Assembly: GCF_000280905.1 (NCBI RefSeq)
Contig: NZ_ALAP01000058.1
Coordinates: forward strand, 1-64,000
DNA: 64,000 bases
Direction of reading: 5' to 3'
Source of the DNA: Streptomyces sp. AA1529
GTDB lineage: Bacteria; Actinomycetota; Actinomycetes; Streptomycetales; Streptomycetaceae
Made by a program: the position numbers and the translations under genes. The notes beneath the pieces are model-generated. The model did no database searches and was not told the origin of the DNA. It saw only the letters and a program-made list of their open reading frames with translations. Below, in pieces: positions 33,852-41,632 of the stretch (position 1 is its first letter; each line of letters starts with the position of its first letter).

Positions 33852-35186
33852 TCAGCCCTCCCGAGCCGCCGCGCACATCGCGGCGGCGATCCGTGCCACG
33901 TCCTGCTCGCCGGTGATGTACGGCGGCATCGCGTAGACCATGTCGCGGAACGGCCGCAGCCACACCCCGGCACGCACCGCGGCGGCGCTCGCGGCTGCCA
34001 CGTCCACCTCGTGGTCCAGGCGCAGCACCCCGATCGCGCCGAGCACGCTCACCTCCCGCACCCCGGGCAGCTCCGCGGCCTGCGCCAGCCCGCTGCGCAG
34101 CCCCTCGGACACCTGCCGGACCCGCGCCCGCCAGTCCTGGGACAGCAGCAGATCCAGCGAGGCGCCCGCGACGGCGGACGCCAGCGGGTTGCCCATGAAC
34201 GTCGGACCGTGCGCCAGCACCGGCACCGAACCGCGCGCGATCCCCTCCGCCACGCGCGGCGTGCACAGTGTGGCCGCCATCGACAGATATCCGCCCGTCA
34301 GCGCCTTGCCGACACACATCACATCCGGGACCACCCCGGCGTGGTCGGCCGCGAACAGCTCCCCGGTGCGGCCGAATCCGGTGGCGATCTCGTCCAGCAC
34401 CAGCAGCACGCCGTGCGCGTCGCACGCCTCCCGCAGCGCCCGGACGTACCCGGGGGAGTGGAACCGCATCCCGCCCGCGCCCTGCACCACCGGTTCGACG
34501 ACGACGGCGGCCAACTCGTGCGCGTGCCGCTCGATCCGCTCGTGCAGATGCGCCACGTAGGCCGGGTCCGGTTCCGCCGCGAAGCCGGCGGGCGGCGCGT
34601 CGGCGAACACCTGCACCGGCAGCGCACCGGACCACAGGTGGTGCATCCCGCCCTCCGGGTCGCACACCGACATCGGCTGCCAGGTGTCCCCGTGGTAGCC
34701 GCCGCGCCAGGTCAGCAGCCGCCGCTTCTCCGGACGCCCCAGCGAACGCCAGTGCTGCAGGCACATCTTGACGGCGACCTCGACCGCGACCGAGCCGGAG
34801 TCCGACAGGAAGACGTGCTCCAGATCGCCGGGCGCCACCTCGGCCAGCCGCGCAGCCAGCCGCACCGCGGGCTCGTGGGTCAGCCCGCCGAACATCACAT
34901 GGCTCATCCGGCCGAGCTGGTCGCGGACGGCCTCGTCGAGCACCGGGTGCCGGTAGCCGTGTACGGCCGACCACCAGGACGACATGCCGTCGATCAGCTC
35001 CCGCTGCCCGTGCGCGGGTTCGGCCAGCCGCAGCCGCACCCCCGCGGCGGACTCCACCACCAGCGGCTCCGCGGTCCCGGGCATCGGCCCGTACGGGTGC
35101 CACACATGCTGCCGGTCCAGGGCGAGCAACTCCCCGGTGGCGGCGCCCGGTCCGGCGGGCGCCGCCGGGGCGGTGCTCTCAGGCAT
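33852..35186 (-). CDS. bioA: Adenosylmethionine-8-amino-7-oxononanoate aminotransferase
   Basis: A 444-residue PLP enzyme that makes diaminopelargonate from KAPA, using S-adenosylmethionine as amino donor. The PLP lysine is Lys294 in CVGKALTGG, preceded by VLDEIATGFGRTG (about residues 252-264). MSSWWSAVHGYRHP and WRGGYHGDTW are BioA-type substrate motifs. The start ATG lies within the bioB 3' end (8-bp overlap), so translation is coupled. It is one base from bioD. Confidence 0.94.
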   Translation of the reverse strand: MPESTAPAAPAGPGAATGELLALDRQHVWHPYGPMPGTAEPLVVESAAGVRLRLAEPAHGQRELIDGMSSWWSAVHGYRHPVLDEAVRDQLGRMSHVMFGGLTHEPAVRLAARLAEVAPGDLEHVFLSDSGSVAVEVAVKMCLQHWRSLGRPEKRRLLTWRGGYHGDTWQPMSVCDPEGGMHHLWSGALPVQVFADAPPAGFAAEPDPAYVAHLHERIERHAHELAAVVVEPVVQGAGGMRFHSPGYVRALREACDAHGVLLVLDEIATGFGRTGELFAADHAGVVPDVMCVGKALTGGYLSMAATLCTPRVAEGIARGSVPVLAHGPTFMGNPLASAVAGASLDLLLSQDWRARVRQVSEGLRSGLAQAAELPGVREVSVLGAIGVLRLDHEVDVAAASAAAVRAGVWLRPFRDMVYAMPPYITGEQDVARIAAAMCAAAREG

Positions 35187-36267
35187 TGGGCGGCAGCTCC
35201 GTCCCCGTGCCCCGCAGCCGGACCGCGACCCGCTCGTGCGGGGCGGAACCGGACTCCTCGCGCCGGTGCTCGGGCAGCGTGGTCGTCTCCGCGCCCTCCA
35301 CCTCGAAGCCGGAGTCCGCGATCATCTCCAGGTCGGCCTTGCCCGCCTGCCCCTCGCTGGTGAGGTAGTCGCCCAGGAAGAGGGAGTTGGCAAGGTGCAG
35401 CGCCAGCGGCTGCAGAGACCGCAGATGCACCTCGCGCCCGGCGGCCAGCCGCACCTCCACGTCCGGGCACACGAACCGCACCATCGCCAGGATGCGCAGC
35501 GCCCGCTGCGGAGTCAGGTTCCACTCCTCGGCCAGCGGCGTGCCCTCGAACGGCAGCAGGAAGTTGACCGGCACCGAGTCCGCGTCCAGCCCGCGCAGCG
35601 AGAAGGCCACCTCGACCAGGTTCTCGTCCGTCTCCCCCATGCCCGCGATCAGGCCGGAGCAGGGCGAGAGCCCGGCACCCCGGGCCTGCTTGACGGTCTC
35701 CACCCGGTCCTCGTAGGTGTGCGTGGTGCAGATGTCCGCGTAGGTGGACTCCGAGGTGTTGAGGTTGTGGTTGTAGGCGTCGGCCCCCGCCTGGCGCAGC
35801 CGCTCCGCCTGGCCGTCGGAGAGCAGACCGAGGCAGGCGCACACCTCGACGCCCTCGTTCCGCTCCTTGATGGCCCCGATCGTCCTGGAGACCCGGTCGA
35901 TGTCGCGGTCGGTGGGGCCGCGGCCGCTGGCCACCACGCAGACCCGCTTGGCGCCGCCCTGCACCCCGGCCTCGGCGGCCTCGGCGGCCTCCTCGGGCTT
36001 GAGCCAGGTGTACTTGAGGATCCCGGCCTCGGAGCCGAGCCGCTGGGAACAGTAGGAGCAGTCCTCCGGGCACAGCCCCGACTTGAGGTTCACCAGGTAG
36101 TTGAGTTTCACCCGCTTCCCGAACCAGCGGCGGCGCACCTTGCCGGCGGCTGCCACCACGTCCAGCAGGTCGTCATCGGTGGTCCGCAGCACCGCGAGTG
36201 CTTCGTCCCGGGTGGGCGTCTCGCCGCGGAGCCCCTTGTTCACCAGTGAGTTCAGCAGGTCGTCCAT
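35179..36267 (-). CDS. bioB: Biotin synthase
   Basis: A 362-residue radical SAM enzyme that inserts sulfur into dethiobiotin. The [4Fe-4S] cysteines are Cys66, Cys70 and Cys73 in CPEDCSYC, preceded by SGLC. The second iron-sulfur site is in VCVVASGRGP and EVCACLGL. The C-terminal extension (about residues 315-362) is longer than in many homologues and charged. The ATG at 36267 has AAGGA 8 bases upstream; GTG 36273 is two codons earlier. It heads the bioB-bioA-bioD operon, divergent from bioF. Confidence 0.94.
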   Translation of the reverse strand: MDDLLNSLVNKGLRGETPTRDEALAVLRTTDDDLLDVVAAAGKVRRRWFGKRVKLNYLVNLKSGLCPEDCSYCSQRLGSEAGILKYTWLKPEEAAEAAEAGVQGGAKRVCVVASGRGPTDRDIDRVSRTIGAIKERNEGVEVCACLGLLSDGQAERLRQAGADAYNHNLNTSESTYADICTTHTYEDRVETVKQARGAGLSPCSGLIAGMGETDENLVEVAFSLRGLDADSVPVNFLLPFEGTPLAEEWNLTPQRALRILAMVRFVCPDVEVRLAAGREVHLRSLQPLALHLANSLFLGDYLTSEGQAGKADLEMIADSGFEVEGAETTTLPEHRREESGSAPHERVAVRLRGTGTELPPNA

Positions 36268-36471
36268 GGGCACGATCCTTGCCCATGCGACCTTGCTGGG
36301 TAATGGAGGAAGCCTACAAGACCGCTTGAGCGAGGTGTGGAAGTTGTCACACGTCGACCGGCGTTATGGCAGGTTAGGTTCTATTGACTGCCTACAAACA
36401 TCCAGGCCGCGCAACCCGCCGGGCGCACCCGCCGCCCGGACGGGCGGCGCGGGTGACCGAAGAGAGCTCCC
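36268..36471. promoter_or_regulatory. Divergent bioB/bioF regulatory region
   Basis: A 204-bp gap between bioB and bioF. GCCTACAA is repeated directly at 36312-36319 and 36390-36397, and the region is more AT-rich than its surroundings (36300-36400). I do not see the BirA operator or the BioQ/BioR palindromes I know, so the regulator is not identifiable from sequence. TTGTCA (36344-36349) may be a -35. Confidence 0.35.
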
Positions 36472-37641
36472 ATGTCCCAGGACCCCTTCGCGTGGACCGC
36501 CGAGGCACTCCGGAAGCGCCGCGCGGCGGGACTGCTGCGCACCCTCGCGCCCCGGCCCGCCGACTCCCCGCTGCTGGACCTGGCGGGCAACGACTACCTG
36601 GGCCTCTCCCGGCACCCGGACGTCGTCCGCGCCGCGGCCGAGGCGGCGCTCCACTGGGGTGCCGGAGCGAGCGGCTCCCGCCTGGTGACCGGATCCACCG
36701 AACTGCACGCCCGGCTGGAGTCCGAACTGGCGGACTTCTGCGGCTTCGAGTCCGCGCTCGTCCTCTCCTCCGGATACGCCGCGAACCTCGCCGCGGTCAC
36801 CGCGCTCACCAACGCGCCGGGCGGCGGCGGGCTGCTGGTCTCCGACGCCCACAACCACGCCTCGCTGATCGACGGCTGCCGCCTCTCCCGCGCCCGGACG
36901 GCCGTCGCCGCGCACGCCGACCCGGAGGCCGTCGCCAAGGAGCTGGCCGGACACCCCCGGCAGGCGGCGGAGGGACCCGCGCTGGTGGTCACCGACTCCG
37001 TCTTCTCCGTCGACGGGGACGCGGCACCGCTGGCGGAGCTGGCCGGAGTGTGCTCGGCGGCCGGAGCCGGGCTGCTCGTCGACGACGCACACGGGCTCGG
37101 CGTACTGGGCGACGGCGGCCGGGGCGCCGCCCGCGCGGCCGGGCTGGCCGGCACGCCCGGCACGGTCGCCACGGTCACCCTGTCCAAGTCGCTGGGCAGC
37201 CAGGGCGGCGCGGTCCTGGGCCCCGCGCACGTGATCGCGCACCTGGTGAACACCGCCCGGACCTTCATCTTCGACACCGGGCTGGCCCCCGCGGCGGCGG
37301 GCGGCGCACTCGGCGCCCTGCGGCTGCTGCGCGCGGAGCCCGAACGCGCGGCCCGTACCCGGGCCGCCGCGGCCGGACTGCACACCCGGCTGACCGCCGC
37401 CGGGCTGGCGGCCACCCGGCCGGACGCCGCCGTCGTCTCGGTGCGCGCCCCCTCGCCGCAGGCCGCGGTGGAGTGGGCGGCCGCCTGCCGTGCCGCGGGC
37501 ATCCAGGTCGGCTGCTTCCGGCCCCCGTCCGTCCCCGACGGCATCTCCCGGCTGCGTCTGACCGCCCGCGGCGACCTGGCCGAGCAGGTGCTCGCCGACG
37601 CCGCCGACACGGTGATCGCCGCGGCGCCGCGCACCGGCTGA
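36472..37641 (+). CDS. bioF: 8-amino-7-oxononanoate synthase
   Basis: A 389-residue alpha-oxoamine synthase that condenses pimeloyl-thioester and alanine to KAPA, the first dedicated biotin step here. The PLP lysine is Lys239 in TLSKSLGSQGG; VDDAHGLGVLGDGGRGA (about residues 204-220) carries the DDAHG motif; GSGASGSRLVTG-type residues occur near 62-73. The ATG at 36472 is preceded by GAAGAGAGCTCCC. It is divergent from bioB-A-D, so the window holds bioA, B, D and F; no bioW, bioC or bioH is seen. Confidence 0.93.
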   Translation: MSQDPFAWTAEALRKRRAAGLLRTLAPRPADSPLLDLAGNDYLGLSRHPDVVRAAAEAALHWGAGASGSRLVTGSTELHARLESELADFCGFESALVLSSGYAANLAAVTALTNAPGGGGLLVSDAHNHASLIDGCRLSRARTAVAAHADPEAVAKELAGHPRQAAEGPALVVTDSVFSVDGDAAPLAELAGVCSAAGAGLLVDDAHGLGVLGDGGRGAARAAGLAGTPGTVATVTLSKSLGSQGGAVLGPAHVIAHLVNTARTFIFDTGLAPAAAGGALGALRLLRAEPERAARTRAAAAGLHTRLTAAGLAATRPDAAVVSVRAPSPQAAVEWAAACRAAGIQVGCFRPPSVPDGISRLRLTARGDLAEQVLADAADTVIAAAPRTG

Positions 37642-37643
37642 GC

Positions 37644-37657
37644 CCCCGGTTCCGGGG
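37644..37657. terminator. Short hairpin after bioF
   Basis: CCCCGG (37644-37649), TT, CCGGGG (37652-37657), just after the bioF stop. Confidence 0.4.
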
Positions 37658-37931
37658 CCCGGCCGCGCCCGCGCTTCTCCGGGCGCCCGATGTGCGGGCA
37701 GCCGTGATACGTCCCCAGGGGGTTGCCTTGGGCCGGGCGCGGCAGAGTTCACCGCTTCGGGCGACACAACTCCCGGCAGGCAGGGCGATCGGGCGCACGG
37801 CGCCGTGCGGAGTGGCACGCTGTCGCGCAGCGGTTGCCGGGGGCGCTCCCCGAGCTTCCCGGGCGGGCGCAGACCGAGCCCGCCGCCGCGCGACGGAGGA
37901 GCCAACGGCCCCGGAAAGGGACGGCCTCGCC

Positions 37932-38363
37932 ATGGCGGACCACCAGGAAGCGACGATCACCCTGCCGACTGCACCGACCTCCGTCACGGCCGCGCGCCGG
38001 CATGTCACCGACACTCTCCGCGCGTGGGGGCTGCCCGACGGCGCGGACGCCATGGACGTGCTCCGCCTGATCGTCTCCGAACTCGCCACCAACGTCGTCC
38101 AGCACACCTTCGGCAGATCGCCCGGCTTCACCGTCGACCTGCGGCTGGAGGAGGCCGAACGGCTGCGTCTGGGAGTCACCGACAGCCATCCGGGCAGACC
38201 GCGGCGGCAGTCGGCCGCGGCCCAGCAGGACCACGGGCGCGGACTGGTCGTCATCCGTACGCTGACCGCCGAGTCCGGCGGCACCGTGCACGTCGCGCCC
38301 ATGCCCGACGGCGGCAAGACCATCTGGGTGGAGATTCCCTGGCTGCCGCTGCCCGCCGGATGA
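37932..38363 (+). CDS. RsbW/SpoIIAB-like anti-sigma ATP-binding protein
   Basis: A 143-residue HATPase_c_2 protein of the anti-sigma/serine kinase type. The N box is LIVSELATNVVQHTFG (about residues 46-61) with the catalytic Glu-x3-Asn; the G1 box is less clear, and DHGRGLVVIRTLTAESG (about 97-113) supplies the G2-type ATP-lid motif. Streptomyces have dozens of such proteins, which usually bind an ATP-dependent partner sigma or anti-anti-sigma factor. No partner gene is adjacent. The ATG at 37932 is preceded by GGAAAGGGACGG; upstream sequence is open but non-conserved. Confidence 0.85.
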   Translation: MADHQEATITLPTAPTSVTAARRHVTDTLRAWGLPDGADAMDVLRLIVSELATNVVQHTFGRSPGFTVDLRLEEAERLRLGVTDSHPGRPRRQSAAAQQDHGRGLVVIRTLTAESGGTVHVAPMPDGGKTIWVEIPWLPLPAG

Positions 38364-38411
38364 GCGGCCGCGCCGGGCGCGCCGAGCCGGCGGACGCGCC
38401 CTGCGGGTTCG

Positions 38412-39092
38412 TCACCCGGCGGTCCCGGCGCCGCCGCCCCCGGGCCGGAGCAGCACCTCCGCACCGACCGGGACGAACCCCGCGGCGAGGAAGGCCCGCA
38501 GGCTCGCCGCGTTCCCGGGCGCGACCTGCGCCCACAGCGCCTCGTGCGGCGGCACCAGGGTCCGGGCCGCGGCCGCCAGCGCCCGACCCAGCCCGGCGCC
38601 ACGTGCCGCGGCCTCGACCTCGACGGCCACCTCCCACCGCCCGGCCACGCCCGTGCCGGTCACCAGCGTGCCACCGCCGGCCGTGGTCCAGACGCGGACC
38701 TGCGAACGGTGCGCCAGGGCGTCGGCGATCCGGGGATGCGCCGGGCCCGACATCCCGGCCGGGTTCCGCATCTCCCGCAGCTCCTCGCGCTGCGCCGCGG
38801 GACCGGTGCCCGGCGGGAGGACGAGCAGCACGTCGATGCCGCCCGCCTCCCGCCCGGTCCTGTCGCACAGCGCGCCGAGGAACGGCGGGCCCATCGGTGC
38901 GCCGAGGTCGTCGGGCGGCACCCGGCGCCGCACCCACTCCGGCGGCACGTCGGCGAAGACGACCGTGTGCCCGGTCAGTGCCAGTACTCCCGCGTCCCGG
39001 GGCGAGGGCCGGGGGAGCACCGTCAGTCCGCCGTCGGGCGGCGGGAATCCGCCCTGTGCGGCCGACTCGAGGATCTTCGCGAGCGCGTCCAT
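38412..39092 (-). CDS. GNAT family N-acetyltransferase
   Basis: A 226-residue protein with an N-terminal region of about 110 residues of unclear fold and a C-terminal GNAT domain. The acetyl-CoA motif ARGAGLGRALAAAARTLVPP (about residues 166-185) and the APGNAASLRAFLAAGFVPVG block (about 195-214) are recognisable. The acceptor is unknown, but the extra N-terminal region sets it apart from a plain GNAT. The ATG at 39092 has only a weak ribosome site. It is separated from the upstream EamA gene by 35 bp, on the same strand, so it may follow it in one transcript. Confidence 0.8.
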   Translation of the reverse strand: MDALAKILESAAQGGFPPPDGGLTVLPRPSPRDAGVLALTGHTVVFADVPPEWVRRRVPPDDLGAPMGPPFLGALCDRTGREAGGIDVLLVLPPGTGPAAQREELREMRNPAGMSGPAHPRIADALAHRSQVRVWTTAGGGTLVTGTGVAGRWEVAVEVEAAARGAGLGRALAAAARTLVPPHEALWAQVAPGNAASLRAFLAAGFVPVGAEVLLRPGGGGAGTAG

Positions 39093-39127
39093 CCGCCGGA
39101 GGGTAGCGCTGCGTCGGCAGCAGGCGC

Positions 39128-40138
39128 TCAGCAGGCGGTGCGTTCGGAGCCTGCCGTGGCCGTCTCCGCCCGGGCCAGCAGCACCACCGCGGCCAGCAGT
39201 ACCGAGGCGCCCAGAAGCATCGGCAGGGTCAGCCGCTCCCCGAGCAGTCCCACCGCGAGGGCGGTCGCGCTGACGGGCTCGATCAGCATGACCACCGACG
39301 CCGTGGCCGCCCGGACGACGGCCGCACCCGCGAAGTAGAGCGGGTACGCTAGCGCCGTCGGCACCGCTCCCATGTACAGGAGCAGCAGTGCCACCCGGAG
39401 CGGTTCCCCGGTGTGCGGCAGCACCCCCTCCACGGCCGCGCACGGCAGCAGCGCCACCGCGCCGACGCCGAGCGACCACGCGGTGAGGGTGAAAGCGCTC
39501 TCCGGCAGACCGGTACTGCCCACCCACCGGGCCAGCAGCACCGAGACCGCGATCGAGACAGCGGAGAGCAGGGCGAGCGCGACACCGGCGGGCCGCACCT
39601 CGTCTTCGCCCCCGCCCAGTACGAGGACGGCCAGCCCTGCGGGTGCGGCGGCGACGGCGCACAGCCCGCGCCGGCCCGGCCGCTCCCGCAGCACGATCCG
39701 GGCGCCCAGGGTCACGAACACCGGTGCCGCGCCCAGCGTCACGATCGTCGCGACGGCGACCCCCGTGGCCGGCACGGCGGCGAAGTAGGCGGTCTGGAAG
39801 AGCGCCATGCACAGGCCGGTCGACAGCCGGACCACGTACCGGGACCGGCCGCGGGCCGGCGTGTCGCGCCCCGGACCGCCGGTACGACCGGTACTGCCGG
39901 GACGGCTGGTCCGGGCGGGGCGCCGCCGCAGCAGCGCCCCGCCCACGAGCAGTAGGACCAGCCCGCCGACGTAGCGCCAGAAGGACATCGCCAGCGGCCC
40001 CAGGTCGCCGGCGGAGTGGAGGACATCGACCGCCGCGCCCGTGGTGCCCCAGGTGGCACCGGCGGCGGCGAGGAAGAGCAGGCCCTGCCCGACAGGCAGG
40101 CCGAAGGAGCCGGTCGGACCGGCGGAAGAAGTGGACAC
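39128..40138 (-). CDS. EamA/DMT family transporter behind an elaborate leader
   Basis: A 336-residue DMT permease with ten hydrophobic segments in two EamA repeats (GATWGTTGAAVDVL near residue 30, and the C-terminal half with LYMGAVPTALAYPLYF and SVVMLIEPVSATALAVGL). A 30-residue Arg/Gly-rich insertion lies at about 75-115. Substrates of this family include amino acids and antibiotics. The GTG at 40138 has GGAG at 7-base spacing. Upstream are a promoter (40299-40327), a tiny ORF (40250-40291) and mutually exclusive hairpins (40159-40213), pointing to conditional expression. It may be cotranscribed with the GNAT gene. Confidence 0.87.
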   Translation of the reverse strand: MSTSSAGPTGSFGLPVGQGLLFLAAAGATWGTTGAAVDVLHSAGDLGPLAMSFWRYVGGLVLLLVGGALLRRRPARTSRPGSTGRTGGPGRDTPARGRSRYVVRLSTGLCMALFQTAYFAAVPATGVAVATIVTLGAAPVFVTLGARIVLRERPGRRGLCAVAAAPAGLAVLVLGGGEDEVRPAGVALALLSAVSIAVSVLLARWVGSTGLPESAFTLTAWSLGVGAVALLPCAAVEGVLPHTGEPLRVALLLLYMGAVPTALAYPLYFAGAAVVRAATASVVMLIEPVSATALAVGLLGERLTLPMLLGASVLLAAVVLLARAETATAGSERTAC

Positions 40139-40158
40139 GAATGTGCTCCGCGTGAGGA

Positions 40159-40213
40159 GAGGTCGGTGAACGGACCCGTTCGCGGGCACCACCGACCTCC
40201 GCGGCGGAGGTCG
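40159..40213 (-). promoter_or_regulatory. Mutually exclusive hairpins in the EamA leader
   Basis: On the minus strand the RNA contains segment 1, CGACCTC (40213-40207); segment 2, GAGGTCGGTG (40199-40190); and segment 3, CACCGACCTC (40168-40159). Segment 2 can pair with segment 1 (7 bp) or with segment 3 (10 bp, perfect), not with both. CTCC (40159-40156) can also pair with the GGAG of the EamA ribosome site (40149-40146). The arrangement is typical of attenuators. Confidence 0.55.
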
Positions 40214-40249
40214 TCCGTCCGCCGCGGCAGTCGCGCGTGGCCGCCCGCC

Positions 40250-40291
40250 CTACGCGGGGGGCGGGGAGATGAGCAGCGGAGCCGAGTTCAT
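40250..40291 (-). CDS. 13-residue leader ORF of the EamA gene
   Basis: A 14-codon ORF encoding MNSAPLLISPPPA, ending in three consecutive proline codons before Ala and stop. The ATG at 40291 lies directly after the TAGGGT -10 box (40304-40299), so translation would begin on a leaderless message. An RNA hairpin CCCGCCC/GGGCGGG spans the proline codons and stop. Tri-proline runs slow ribosomes without EF-P, so the ORF is a plausible sensor. The spacing to the first downstream hairpin segment is 36 bases, which is long for a classical attenuator. Confidence 0.45.
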   Translation of the reverse strand: MNSAPLLISPPPA

Positions 40292-40298
40292 GATCGGG

Positions 40299-40327
40299 AC
40301 CCTAGCCGTCGGGGGCACGGCCGTCAC
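40299..40327 (-). promoter_or_regulatory. Promoter of the EamA leader transcript
   Basis: Reading on the minus strand: -35 GTGACG (40327-40322), 17-bp spacer, -10 TAGGGT (40304-40299), and the leader ATG seven bases after the -10. The 17-bp spacing and TANNNT -10 are good SigA-type features. Confidence 0.55.
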
Positions 40328-40391
40328 CTGGATTCCGGGCGCCGCTGTGCGCCGCCCTACGCCGCCGCGCACCGCTGGATCCCGGTCCGCG

Positions 40392-40413
40392 GGCACCCGG
40401 TGTGCCGGGTGCC
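40392..40413. terminator. Hairpin after the clpP operon
   Basis: GGCACCCGG (40392-40400), loop TGTG, CCGGGTGCC (40405-40413), a perfect 9-bp stem that ends one base before the minus-strand stop codon of the downstream gene of the operon. Confidence 0.65.
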
Positions 40414-40743
40414 TCAGCTGCCGGGCCCGTCCGGCTCGGGCGCCGGAAGCAGGACCCGCTCCGCGCGCCGGTCGCCCTCCAGCACCCGCAGCGCCCGCTC
40501 CAGCGTCCCGGCATGCAGGGTGCTCTCGCCGCGTTCGTGCATCAGCGCCAGCGCGTCCCGCAGCCGGACCGCCTTGCTGACCAGGCCCTGTGCGGCACGC
40601 AGCGCTCCGTAGGTGTCGCGGCCGCGCGCCGGGTTGATCCGGCCGACCAGGTCGAGCGCCTCCAGATAGGCGTCGACCAGCTCGCTCTCGGCGCGGGTCA
40701 GCGCGGGCAGCGGCGGCAGGCCCGGCGGCCAGTCGCGGGGCAT
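40414..40743 (-). CDS. Small helical protein encoded downstream of clpP
   Basis: A 109-residue, probably all-helical protein I do not recognise. Three amphipathic helices are evident (ESELVDAYLEALDLVGRI, TYGALRAAQGLVSKAVRLRDALALM, GTLERALRVLEGDRRAERVLL) with Pro-rich ends. It begins 6 bases after the clpP stop and is followed by a strong hairpin, so it is the second gene of a two-gene operon. The position suggests an adaptor or regulator of ClpP, but this is only from context. There is no transmembrane segment or signal peptide. Confidence 0.7.
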   Translation of the reverse strand: MPRDWPPGLPPLPALTRAESELVDAYLEALDLVGRINPARGRDTYGALRAAQGLVSKAVRLRDALALMHERGESTLHAGTLERALRVLEGDRRAERVLLPAPEPDGPGS

Positions 40744-40749
40744 GCCGGC

Positions 40750-41394
40750 TCACCGCCGCGCCGGGGAGGGGGCCGGCTTCCGGGTGGCGGTCAGCCGGTC
40801 GACGAGGCCGTAGTCGACGGCCTGCTGTGCCGTGAGGATCGTGTCGCGTTCGAGGTCCTGGCTGATCCGGTCGCGGGGCCGGCCGGTGTGGCGTGCGTAC
40901 AGCTCCTCCAGCAGTGCGCGGGTGCGTGCCATCTCCCGTGCCTGGATCTCGAGGTCGTCGGCCTGCCCGTGCACGGGTTCGTGCAGCGAGGGCTGGTGGA
41001 TGAGGATGCGCGCGCCCGGCAGCGCGAGCCGCTTGCCGGGGGTCCCGGCCGCCAGCAGCACGGAGGCGGCAGAGGCCGCCTGCCCCATGCACACGGTCTC
41101 GATGTCACAGCTGACGAACCGCATCGTGTCGTAGATCGCGGTCATCGCCGTGAACGAGCCGCCCGGTGAGTTGATGTACAGCGAGATGTCCTGGTCCGGT
41201 GCGGCGTGCTCGAGGTGGATGAACTGCGCCATCACGTCGTTGGCGGAGGTGTCGTCGATCGGGCTGCCCAGGAAGACGATCCGCTCCTGTAGCAGCTTCG
41301 CGTACGGGTCCATCGTGCGCGTCCCGCTGCTGGTGCGCTCGGTGAACTCCGGCAGGACGTACCGGGCTGTCGGTGCTGGTGGCTGGTTCCGCAT
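40750..41394 (-). CDS. clpP: ClpP family serine protease (ClpP3/ClpP4-type paralogue)
   Basis: A 214-residue Clp protease. The triad is Ser108 (GQAASAAS), His133 (ILIHQPS) and Asp184 (ERDTILTAQ); GSP-type LYINSPGGSF and YGLVDR are conserved. The catalytic core is intact, so it should cut peptides with a ClpX or ClpC partner. An N-terminal extension of about 28 residues (RNQPPAPTARYVLPEF...) precedes the core, as in other actinobacterial paralogues of the ClpP3/ClpP4 type. Start ATG 41394 with GGAG at 9-base spacing. Upstream are three GTAC cores at 9-bp spacing. It is transcribed with the next small gene. Confidence 0.9.
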   Translation of the reverse strand: MRNQPPAPTARYVLPEFTERTSSGTRTMDPYAKLLQERIVFLGSPIDDTSANDVMAQFIHLEHAAPDQDISLYINSPGGSFTAMTAIYDTMRFVSCDIETVCMGQAASAASVLLAAGTPGKRLALPGARILIHQPSLHEPVHGQADDLEIQAREMARTRALLEELYARHTGRPRDRISQDLERDTILTAQQAVDYGLVDRLTATRKPAPSPARR

Positions 41395-41424
41395 GGCGTC
41401 GCACTCCACTCTCCCGCGAGAAAC

Positions 41425-41446
41425 GTACAGGTTGTACAGAACGTAC
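41425..41446. promoter_or_regulatory. Three GTAC cores at 9-bp spacing upstream of clpP
   Basis: GTAC occurs at 41425-41428, 41434-41437 and 41443-41446. Two repeats are GTACAG and one GTACG, all within 22 bp and 31 to 52 bases upstream of the clpP start. AACGTACGTT at the end is a 10-bp palindrome. The array could be an operator for a repressor of the clpP-partner operon, possibly overlapping its promoter. The usual ClgR box is not seen. Confidence 0.5.
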
Positions 41447-41518
41447 GTTGAGCAGCGTGCCATGAACGGGCTCCAACGGTCCCCTGCCCAGGGCGCATTC
41501 CGCTGCGGGCGAAGCGCC

Positions 41519-41557
41519 GGGGCCGGCCCTCGGGGCCGGCCCTCGGGGCCGGCCCCC
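41519..41557. repeat. Three tandem copies of a 13-bp GC-rich unit
   Basis: GGGGCCGGCCCTC is repeated at 41519-41531, 41532-41544 and (with one change, ending in CCCCC) 41545-41557, between the clpP promoter region and the Phd gene. It can form hairpins on either strand. Confidence 0.7.
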
Positions 41558-41620
41558 AGGGCGGCGCACTGCCCCGGATTTCCGCACATCCGCTCTGACC
41601 TGCGGTTCTGCGGGCGGCCC

Positions 41621-41626
41621 TAGAAT
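41621..41626 (+). promoter_or_regulatory. -10 box of leaderless Phd-type antitoxin gene
   Basis: TAGAAT ends 6 bases before the ATG at 41633, with GGCGGG in between. The -35 is not clear. Confidence 0.45.
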
Positions 41627-41632
41627 GGCGGG

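Noticed and set aside
41401..41460. ClgR box (GTTCGC...GCGAAC) upstream of clpP
   Set aside because: No such sequence is found; the visible pattern is GTAC repeats.
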